This document shows, in pieces, positions 1 to 5,148 of a DNA stretch of 5,148 bases (positions are counted from its first letter, which is position 1; the number at the start of each line of letters is the position of its first letter). Under the pieces are notes generated by a model. The model saw nothing but the letters and a program-made list of their open reading frames with translations. It was not told the origin of the DNA and ran no database searches. The stretch is from the NCBI GenBank assembly GCA_947484245.1, contig CANKOT010000163.1, positions 1 through 5,148 of the forward strand, in the 5' to 3' direction. The stretch is from Comamonadaceae bacterium. Its GTDB lineage: Bacteria > Pseudomonadota > Gammaproteobacteria > Burkholderiales > Burkholderiaceae. The position numbers and the translations under genes were made by a program.

Positions 1-1
1 C

Positions 2-712
2 AGTACTTTGTTGACGTCACCTCCTGGACCAGTTGCAATCAACCACCACCTCTATAAAAAATTGAGTTTTGATCCTACACGCTGGCAGCCCATCACAGTC
101 ATGGCAACCGTCCCCAATGTCTTGGCAGTTGGCCCTAAAGTTCAAGCCAAAAACTTAACCGAACTCATTGCTTATTTAAAAGCGAATCCAGGCAAAATGA
201 GTTACGCATCTCAGGGCAATGGATCTACTTCACATCTCACTGCAAGCATGTTCATGCAGCTGACTGGAACCGAGTTGATTCACATTCCCTACAAAGGTAC
301 AGCTCCGGCCTTGGTCGATTTGATGGCAGGAACCGTTGATATTTTCTTTGACAACCTCAGTTCCTCAATGCAGTTTCACCAGGCAGGCAAACTTCGAATC
401 TTTGCAGTCGCGGACGATCAACGCTCAAAAGCACTGCCCCAAGTGCCCACTTTCAGTGAGCAAAGACTGCCCGGCATGCAGGCGGTTACTTTTTTCTCGG
501 TCATGGCACCACCTGGCACACCAGCAACAGCCATGGCCAACATCTACAAGTCCTTCTCAGAAGCGCTGTCCAATCCTGAAATAAAGCAAAAGTTTTTAGA
601 ACAAGGCGCTGAGCCTAGAGGTTGGAGCCCTGAGCAAACAGCCAAATTCGTGAAGGACGAGTCTGAAAAATGGCAAGCGGTGATCAAGACCACCAACGTC
701 TCATTGGATTGA
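2..712 (+). CDS. tphC: TphC-like tripartite tricarboxylate transporter substrate-binding protein (Bug/TctC family), 5' truncated
   Basis: This is a periplasmic solute-binding protein that hands a carboxylate to a TctAB-type secondary transporter. The frame is already open at base 2 (Ser-Thr precede the first TTG at 8), and the residues there match the interior of Bug proteins. The true start and signal peptide therefore lie upstream, and the TTG at 8 is not a start. About 236 residues remain of a family that usually has about 320-330. Visible family marks are the GNGSTSHL loop, which typically contacts ligand carboxylates, YKGTAPALVDLMAGTVD, the APPGTP hinge segment and the C-terminal KW...VI...N segment ending in LD. 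The stop lies 9 bases before tphA2, the tphC-tphA2 order known from Comamonas, which supports terephthalate as ligand. Family membership is clear from sequence. The ligand is inferred from context, because Bug proteins are numerous and diverge in specificity. Confidence 0.85.
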   Translation, partial: STLLTSPPGPVAINHHLYKKLSFDPTRWQPITVMATVPNVLAVGPKVQAKNLTELIAYLKANPGKMSYASQGNGSTSHLTASMFMQLTGTELIHIPYKGTAPALVDLMAGTVDIFFDNLSSSMQFHQAGKLRIFAVADDQRSKALPQVPTFSEQRLPGMQAVTFFSVMAPPGTPATAMANIYKSFSEALSNPEIKQKFLEQGAEPRGWSPEQTAKFVKDESEKWQAVIKTTNVSLD

Positions 713-721
713 TTCAAGACC

Positions 722-1951
722 ATGGACACCCAGAGAATCCATTGGAGAAGTGATTCGCTCACACGCATTCCTTATTCACTCTACAACGATGTAGAAATTG
801 CTGAACAGGAAAAGCTGGATATTTTTCATGGCAAAACCTGGAATTTTCTGTGCTTAGAAGCTGACCTGCAAAATGCTGGCGACTACCGCACCACCCATGT
901 TGGTGAGACGCCTGTTGTGGTGGTCAAAGACCAAGACCAGCAAATCTATGCCTTTGAAAACAGGTGTGCCCACAGAGGTGCTTTGATTGCCTTGGAAAAG
1001 TCTGGCAAAGATGCCAGCTTTCAATGTGTTTACCACGCTTGGAGTTACAACCGCCAAGGCGATTTAACTGGCGTGGCCTTTGCCAAAGGGGTGAAAGGCC
1101 AAGGCGGTATGCCCGCCTCCTTCTGCAAAGAAGATCACGGCCCCAGAAAATTGCGTGTCTCTGTTTTTTGTGGCTTGGTGTTCGGCACGTTCTCCGAAGA
1201 AACGCCCGACATTGAAACCTATTTAGGACCAGAAATATGCGAACGAATTCAACGCGTTTTACACAAACCGATTGAAGTGATTGGCCGTTTCACACAAGCA
1301 TTGCCCAACAACTGGAAACTTTATGTTGAAAATGTGAAAGACAGCTACCACGCCAGTCTGCTTCACATGTTCTTCACCACCTTCAAGCTCAACCGCTTGT
1401 CGCAAAAAGGTGGCGTCATCGTCGATCCAACGGGCGGACACCATGTGAGCTACTCTATTGTTGAAAACGACAATGCAGACAACTCATACAAAGACCAAGC
1501 CATTCGAGCCGATAACGATCAATACTTGTTAAAGGATCGCTCTTTGTTAGCGGGATTCAAAGAATACGACGATGGCATCACACTGCAAATTTTGTCGGTG
1601 TTTCCTGGCTTTGTTCTTCAGCAAATTCAAAATTGCTTAGCCGTTCGCCAAGTCTTGCCCAAAGGTGTTGGTCGCACAGAACTAAACTGGACCTATTTCG
1701 GCTATGCAGACGACACGCCAGAGCAACGCAAAACACGCCTCAAGCAATCCAATTTAATTGGGCCCGCTGGATTTATCTCGATGGAAGACGGCGCCGTAGG
1801 TGGCTTTGTTCAACGCGGCATCCAAGGCGCACAAGATTACGAGGCTGTGGTGGAAATGGGCGGCGATCACACGGGCTCAAGTGAAGGCCGCGCTACCGAA
1901 ACCTCCGTCAGGGGGTTTTGGAAAGCCTATCGCAGTCACATGAAAATTTGA
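722..1951 (+). CDS. tphA2: Terephthalate 1,2-dioxygenase, oxygenase large (alpha) subunit TphA2
   Basis: This is a cytoplasmic Rieske non-heme iron oxygenase (EC 1.14.12.15) that converts terephthalate, O2 and NADH-derived electrons to 1,2-dihydroxy-3,5-cyclohexadiene-1,4-dicarboxylate. The N-terminal Rieske domain (about 40-150) has the 2Fe-2S ligands C82, H84, C102 and H105. The C-terminal catalytic domain has the mononuclear iron ligands H210, H215 and D356, and the bridging D207 in [10 protein letters not shown]. Residues recalled as contacting terephthalate in the Comamonas enzyme (S243, I290, R309, R390) are present at the same numbers. Long stretches match Comamonas TphA2 as I remember it, e.g. 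[15 protein letters not shown] and [10 protein letters not shown]. Its 409 residues compare with about 413 in that enzyme. The ATG at 722 aligns with the known N-terminus, although the ribosome binding site before it is weak. TphA3 follows after 16 bases. Other ring-hydroxylating alpha subunits are much less likely. Confidence 0.96.
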   Translation: MDTQRIHWRSDSLTRIPYSLYNDVEIAEQEKLDIFHGKTWNFLCLEADLQNAGDYRTTHVGETPVVVVKDQDQQIYAFENRCAHRGALIALEKSGKDASFQCVYHAWSYNRQGDLTGVAFAKGVKGQGGMPASFCKEDHGPRKLRVSVFCGLVFGTFSEETPDIETYLGPEICERIQRVLHKPIEVIGRFTQALPNNWKLYVENVKDSYHASLLHMFFTTFKLNRLSQKGGVIVDPTGGHHVSYSIVENDNADNSYKDQAIRADNDQYLLKDRSLLAGFKEYDDGITLQILSVFPGFVLQQIQNCLAVRQVLPKGVGRTELNWTYFGYADDTPEQRKTRLKQSNLIGPAGFISMEDGAVGGFVQRGIQGAQDYEAVVEMGGDHTGSSEGRATETSVRGFWKAYRSHMKI

Positions 1952-1967
1952 TCGGCAGAAAGCACTC

Positions 1968-2456
1968 ATGATTGACTTAATGACACTGTGCGCTTTCAAC
2001 GCAGCCTATGCAATGACCATCGACAGTGACGCGCTTGAAGATTGGCCTGAGTATTTCTCTGAAGACACTCATTACCGCATCACCCACATTGAAAATGAAA
2101 ATGAGAAATTACCTGCAGGCATTGTGTATGCAGACTCTCGCAACATGCTCATAGACCGAATTGCTGCTTTGCGTTTGGCCAATATTTATGAACGGCAAAG
2201 ATACCGCCATATTTTGGGGATACCAGCTATCGTTCAGCAAAACTCAGAGGCCACTTATGCACACACGCCATTCATGGTGGCCCGCATCATGGCCACAGGC
2301 CAAACCGATGTCTTTGCAACAGGTTTTTACAAAGACATCTTTGTCAAAAGCGCAGGCCCTGTATCGAAAGCCAACTCTTTCGGCATTGTGTTGAAAGAAA
2401 GAATTGCAGTTTGCGACAGCACCGTCACGGACACGCTTTTGGCCTTGCCTTTATGA
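1968..2456 (+). CDS. tphA3: Terephthalate 1,2-dioxygenase, oxygenase small (beta) subunit TphA3
   Basis: This is the structural beta subunit of the terephthalate dioxygenase hexamer, with the NTF2/SnoaL-like cone fold and no metal site of its own. Recognisable segments shared with Comamonas TphA3 are [18 protein letters not shown] (10-27), [16 protein letters not shown] (71-86), TPFMVARIM (100-108) and the C-terminal [19 protein letters not shown]. The protein is 162 residues against about 154 in the Comamonas protein. The extra length appears as one insertion of about 8 residues near 121-138, just before ERIAVCDS. The start at 1968 is preferred over the in-frame ATG at 1980 because it gives the MI- beginning seen in relatives and follows a weak purine-rich AGAAAG. 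The stop overlaps the tphB start (ATGA at 2453-2456), so translation of the two is probably coupled. Confidence 0.95.
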   Translation: MIDLMTLCAFNAAYAMTIDSDALEDWPEYFSEDTHYRITHIENENEKLPAGIVYADSRNMLIDRIAALRLANIYERQRYRHILGIPAIVQQNSEATYAHTPFMVARIMATGQTDVFATGFYKDIFVKSAGPVSKANSFGIVLKERIAVCDSTVTDTLLALPL

Positions 2457-3427
2457 CCCAGTCCGCCCACAAGATTGGGCTGTGTTTAGGCGATCCGAAC
2501 GGCATTGGCCCTGAAATAGCACTCAAGGCACTGAGTCAACTACCGGCAACAGCGCTTCAGTCCATCGCCGTGTTTGGCCCCAAACTGGTGTGGGACAAAA
2601 CGGCTCAATCTTTAGGCCTGATGAATTTGGCTCAACAAGTCCAAATTAATAACATTGGTAGCCTGTCAGATGCAGAATTTCAACCTGGCTTAGTCTCTGC
2701 AGCAGCAGGTCAATCTGCCGTAGACAGCGCAACCGCCGCCATTCAAGCTTGTCAAGCTGGGCAGTTGCAAGCCGTCATCGCTTGTCCACATCACGAATCA
2801 GCCATTCATCAAGCTGGCATTGCTTTCAGCGGGTATCCGTCTTTGGTTGCCAAAGTCTGTGGCTTGAACGAGGACGAAGTGTTTCTGATGTTGGTGGGCG
2901 GTGGCTTGAAAATTGTGCACGTCACTCTTCACGAAAGTGTTCAAACAGCACTTAATCGACTTAACTCTCAGCTCATCCAAAGGGCAAGCATTGCAGGCAT
3001 CAAAGCTTGCGTCAGTTTAGGAATTGCAAAACCTAAAGTGGCCATGTTTGGCATCAACCCCCATGCCTCTGAGGGCAGCCTTTTTGGCCCTGAAGACTTG
3101 GCCCATACAGTCCCTGCCGTCCAATCACTTCAGCAAGCCGGTTATGACGTAACAGGCCCTCAAGGCGGTGATGTTTTCTTAGCGCAAAGGCAACACGATT
3201 TGTATGTGGCCATTTTTCATGATCAAGGCCATATTCCAGTAAAGCTCTTGGCACCTCATGCTGCCAGCGCCCTGAGCATTGGCGCTCAAGTCCTGCTTTC
3301 AAGTGTCGGCCATGGCAGTGCCATGGACATTGCCGGTCAAAATAAAGCAGATCCGCAAGGTCTGCTGCGAACTCTAGAACTCATAGCACCTCATTTGACC
3401 AAGACTCAGAATGACCGTGCCCAATGA
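2453..3427 (+). CDS. tphB: 1,2-dihydroxy-3,5-cyclohexadiene-1,4-dicarboxylate dehydrogenase TphB (PdxA-like)
   Basis: This cytoplasmic, metal-dependent NAD(P)+ dehydrogenase (EC 1.3.1.53) oxidises and decarboxylates the cis-dihydrodiol from TphA2A3 to protocatechuate. It belongs to the PdxA family. The N-terminal [15 protein letters not shown] (13-27) is the family signature. The expected metal-binding histidines are H160 (TLHES), H204 (INPHASEG) and H256 (FHDQGH), and [10 protein letters not shown] (286-295) is intact. [20 protein letters not shown] is typical of TphB rather than biosynthetic PdxA. The frame is open further upstream to a TTG at 2411, but the ATG at 2453 is chosen: it overlaps the tphA3 stop as ATGA and begins the protein just before the conserved GDP motif. 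No Shine-Dalgarno sequence is visible, so translational coupling is likely. Its 324 residues are slightly longer than the Comamonas protein (about 315). The excess lies largely in a polar C-terminal tail of about 9 residues next to a deletion scar. Confidence 0.95.
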   Translation: MTQSAHKIGLCLGDPNGIGPEIALKALSQLPATALQSIAVFGPKLVWDKTAQSLGLMNLAQQVQINNIGSLSDAEFQPGLVSAAAGQSAVDSATAAIQACQAGQLQAVIACPHHESAIHQAGIAFSGYPSLVAKVCGLNEDEVFLMLVGGGLKIVHVTLHESVQTALNRLNSQLIQRASIAGIKACVSLGIAKPKVAMFGINPHASEGSLFGPEDLAHTVPAVQSLQQAGYDVTGPQGGDVFLAQRQHDLYVAIFHDQGHIPVKLLAPHAASALSIGAQVLLSSVGHGSAMDIAGQNKADPQGLLRTLELIAPHLTKTQNDRAQ

Positions 3428-3498
3428 AATTAAAACATTTGGCAGAAAGCGCACGTTGGAAAAAAGTCATCGAAACTGCCAACGTCAAACTTGACTAA
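3424..3498 (+). pseudogene. C-terminal remnant of a second Bug/TctC substrate-binding protein gene
   Basis: A 24-codon frame starts at an ATG overlapping the tphB stop (ATGA, 3424-3427) and reads [20 protein letters not shown] then VKLD. Its last 17 residues (ESARWKKVIETANVKLD) have the usual C-terminal signature of Bug/TctC proteins and line up with the tphC end upstream (ESEKW...VI...NV..LD). An in-frame TGA at 3412-3414 shows that the homology does not continue far upstream, so some 300 codons are missing. The nucleotide sequence differs at many positions from the tphC end at 650-712, so this is a separate paralogue rather than a recent copy. It is most simply the scar of a deletion that joined tphB to the tail of another transporter gene. 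It could still be translated through coupling, but a function is not expected. Confidence 0.75.
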
Positions 3499-3520
3499 TT
3501 AGGGTCATTAATTGGGGTCA
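3496..3520 (+). repeat. 12-bp tandem direct repeat, TAATTAGGGTCA / TAATTGGGGTCA
   Basis: Two 12-bp units at 3496-3507 and 3509-3520 differ at one base (A/G) and are separated by one base, giving a 13-bp period. The first unit begins at the TAA stop of the Bug remnant. The second runs into GGGGTCAGATCAACATTG. GGGGTCAGA-type strings recur between genes in many proteobacteria, often near mobile-element debris, so this may be an insertion or recombination trace. Alternatively it may be a pair of protein-binding sites. The repeat itself is seen directly; its role is unknown. Confidence 0.5.
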
Positions 3521-3548
3521 GATCAACATTGTTTTAACTTTGGATAAT
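3521..3548 (+). promoter_or_regulatory. Possible sigma-70 promoter for the TonB-dependent receptor gene
   Basis: GATAAT at 3543-3548 is a good -10 match about 30 bases before the receptor ATG. The best-placed -35 positions (around 3520-3527, such as GATCAA) match TTGACA poorly. An activator, or read-through from the tph operon, may therefore be needed. The call rests mainly on the -10 box and its position. Confidence 0.25.
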
Positions 3549-3567
3549 GCCCATTTTCAAGTTTCTT

Positions 3568-3581
3568 CATATTTGAATATG
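3568..3581. promoter_or_regulatory. 14-bp palindrome CATATTTGAATATG overlapping the receptor start codon
   Basis: Perfect 6-base arms (CATATT / AATATG) flank a TG centre, and the right arm ends in the ATG at 3579-3581. It could be a small operator that blocks expression when bound, or a weak AU-rich hairpin that holds the start codon. No clear Shine-Dalgarno sequence precedes the ATG. An AT-rich palindrome of this size can arise by chance, so a regulatory role is only a suggestion. Confidence 0.3.
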
Positions 3582-5148
3582 CGTTCATCGAAACCTCTCA
3601 ATATTCGTCTGCTTCCTTTCTTGACGCCAATCGCCATGCTGTCATGGTCGAGCGTCAGCATGGCTCAATTGCAAGTTGCAAGCTCTAGTGATGAAGTGCT
3701 TGTCCAAAGCGGCCGCCTAACCCAACGCCAATTTGACGCACCCACATCCATCTACACCATCGATGCAGAATCCATTCGCAACAGTGGCCCCCAAGTTAAC
3801 CTATCGGACGTCTTGGCCAGAGCGCCGGGTGTGGTGGCCTTAAATCGAAACAACTATGCACAAGATGTTCAAATATCGGTCAGAGGATTTGGCGCCAGAT
3901 CAGCATTCGGCTTAAGAGGATTCAGGCTCATCACAGACGGCATACCCGCCACCACACCTGATGGCCAAGGGCAAGCCTCTACTGTCAGCCTGACATCTGC
4001 AGAAAAAATCGAAGTCTTAACTGGCCCCTTAGCGCAGCTTTACGGCAACTCTGCCGGTGGTGTCATTCAAGTGTTCACCCGCGAAGCCGACCTCACGCCC
4101 ACAGCACAAGCGCAAATTTTCAAAGGCAGCTATGGCCTTGAGCGTACCGATTGGCAATTTAGCCAACGCATTGGCAACGTTGGCTTTGTGGCTGATTACA
4201 GCACCTTCGACATTCAAGGCTACCGCAACAACAGCCAGGCCAAAAGAGAACAACTGAACAGCGTGGCCACTGTCGACCTTAGCGAAGACACCCGATTGAA
4301 GTTGATTGCCAATGTCTTTCGCATGCCCTTTGCCAAAGACCCGCTTGGCTTAACGGCTGCGCAATTTTTGGCCAACCCCAAACAGGCTGGCAATTTTGCT
4401 TTGGTCAACGACTCGCGAAAAACGGTGAATCAAGAGCAAGCAGGCGCCGTTCTAGAACACAAGCTGAACAAGGACACTCGCATTCAGGCCCGCATCTACG
4501 GTGGTAATCGAGATAATTTGCAATACCAAGCAGCCTCTGCCACTGCAGGTTCTTGGGTCGGCCTAGAAAGAGATTTTCACGGACTGGGTTTGCAAATTCA
4601 AGGCAAGCAAAACTTGCAAGGCGGCAAAGCCCTTGATTGGGTAGCCGGATTTGACCAAGACTACGCAGGTGAAAATCGGCAAGGCGGCCCTGCTGCTGCG
4701 GGACAAAAAACAGGCAGCATCAACCGCAAAGAATTGAATGAAAGTACCAACCTCGATTACTTTGCCCAAGCCAACTGGCGCGTCATGTCAGATTGGACTT
4801 TCGTAACCGGTGTTCGACAAAGCAATGTTCAACTCAGAAGCAAAGACGATTACCTCACAGACGGTGTCAATGGTTCAGGCACGGTCAATTATGAAGCGGC
4901 TAATCCAGTCCTAGGTGCAACCTGGCACGTCAGTGACACGTTGAACATTTACTTGAACCAAGGCAAGGGATTTGAAACTCCCACACTTTCCGAATCGGTG
5001 TACACCAAGTCAGGCAACACTGTCATTGGCTTGTTCAATGCCAATTTAATTCCCTCACGCAGCCATCACCTTGAGTTGGGTAGCAAATGGACACCCTGGC
5101 CAAGCACTCGTCTAGATGCTGCTGTGTTTCGCATCAAAACAGACAATG
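3579..5148 (+). CDS. TonB-dependent outer-membrane receptor, YncD/PqqU-like, 3' truncated
   Basis: This is an outer-membrane beta-barrel receptor that imports a ligand using energy from TonB-ExbBD. The frame is open from the ATG at 3579 to the window end (523 complete codons of about 700 usual for the family), so the last barrel strands are missing. Residues 1-29 form a signal peptide: basic R2, K5 and R10, a hydrophobic core, and likely cleavage after SMA29. DEVLVQSG (38-45) is a possible TonB box. The plug domain (about 52-167) contains NLSDVLARAPGV, NYAQDVQISVRGFGARS, DGIPATTPDGQGQ and the end motif LYGNSAGGVIQVFT. These, with GKGFETPTLSES near 463-474, closely resemble E. coli YncD, reported as the PQQ receptor PqqU. 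The start is the first ATG in frame and gives a complete signal peptide, although no ribosome binding site is evident. Family and location are secure. The ligand is not: terephthalate, PQQ or an iron chelate are all possible. Confidence 0.92.
   Translation, partial: MRSSKPLNIRLLPFLTPIAMLSWSSVSMAQLQVASSSDEVLVQSGRLTQRQFDAPTSIYTIDAESIRNSGPQVNLSDVLARAPGVVALNRNNYAQDVQISVRGFGARSAFGLRGFRLITDGIPATTPDGQGQASTVSLTSAEKIEVLTGPLAQLYGNSAGGVIQVFTREADLTPTAQAQIFKGSYGLERTDWQFSQRIGNVGFVADYSTFDIQGYRNNSQAKREQLNSVATVDLSEDTRLKLIANVFRMPFAKDPLGLTAAQFLANPKQAGNFALVNDSRKTVNQEQAGAVLEHKLNKDTRIQARIYGGNRDNLQYQAASATAGSWVGLERDFHGLGLQIQGKQNLQGGKALDWVAGFDQDYAGENRQGGPAAAGQKTGSINRKELNESTNLDYFAQANWRVMSDWTFVTGVRQSNVQLRSKDDYLTDGVNGSGTVNYEAANPVLGATWHVSDTLNIYLNQGKGFETPTLSESVYTKSGNTVIGLFNANLIPSRSHHLELGSKWTPWPSTRLDAAVFRIKTDN

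Noticed and set aside
8..712. Taking the TTG at position 8 as the start of the binding protein
   Set aside because: The frame is open to the window edge and the first residues match the interior of Bug proteins; a signal peptide is absent, so the gene is truncated by the window.
2411..2452. An upstream TTG start for tphB at 2411
   Set aside because: It would add 14 residues encoded within conserved tphA3 sequence, whereas the ATG at 2453 forms an ATGA overlap and fits the family N-terminus.
3054..3302. Minus-strand open frame of 82 codons
   Set aside because: It is antisense to conserved tphB sequence, including the metal-binding motifs, and has no recognisable features.
3499..3578. Intrinsic terminator between tphB/remnant and the receptor gene
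   Set aside because: Only 4-6 base AT-rich inverted repeats are seen, with no GC-rich stem followed by a T-run; read-through into the receptor gene is possible.
3499..3578. Fur box or iron-regulated operator before the TonB receptor
   Set aside because: No convincing match to the GATAATGATAATCATTATC-type consensus; a lone GATAATG at 3543-3549 is better explained as a -10 element.
4029..4257. Open frames on both strands within the receptor gene (minus 4029-4253, plus 4057-4257)
   Set aside because: They lie inside the well-supported TonB-receptor coding frame and encode no recognisable domain.

Overview
This window is most likely from a betaproteobacterium, probably Burkholderiales (Comamonadaceae or a relative). 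It carries a tph-type terephthalate catabolic operon of the kind known from Comamonas, including a Bug/TctC-type binding protein, a family greatly expanded in Burkholderiales. By eye the base composition is close to half GC, which is low for typical Comamonadaceae. A lower-GC freshwater lineage is possible, but the genus cannot be fixed from this sequence.

Layout, all on the + strand. Positions 2-712 hold the 3' part of a tphC-like periplasmic binding protein gene. Positions 722-1951 are tphA2, the oxygenase large subunit of terephthalate 1,2-dioxygenase. Positions 1968-2456 are tphA3, its small subunit. Positions 2453-3427 are tphB, the PdxA-like dihydrodiol dehydrogenase. Positions 3424-3498 are a 24-codon reading frame that looks like the surviving C-terminal end of a second Bug/TctC gene. 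An 80-base intergenic stretch (3499-3578) carries a 12-bp tandem direct repeat, which begins at the remnant's stop codon, and a 14-bp palindrome. From 3579 to the window end runs a 3'-truncated gene for a TonB-dependent outer-membrane receptor of the YncD/PqqU type.

How the genes work together: the binding protein would capture terephthalate in the periplasm and deliver it to a TctAB-type membrane transporter not seen here. TphA2A3 would dihydroxylate it to 1,2-dihydroxy-3,5-cyclohexadiene-1,4-dicarboxylate, using electrons from a separate reductase. TphB would oxidise and decarboxylate that product to protocatechuate. The genes are tightly packed (gaps of 9 and 16 bases, then two ATGA overlaps), as expected for one transcript.

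Two points stand out. The reductase gene tphA1, which follows tphB in Comamonas operons, is not in that place; a decayed transporter gene and a TonB-dependent receptor are there instead. The receptor resembles the family that includes the E. coli receptor for PQQ, an aromatic tricarboxylate, so a role in outer-membrane uptake of aromatic carboxylates is an attractive but unproven idea.
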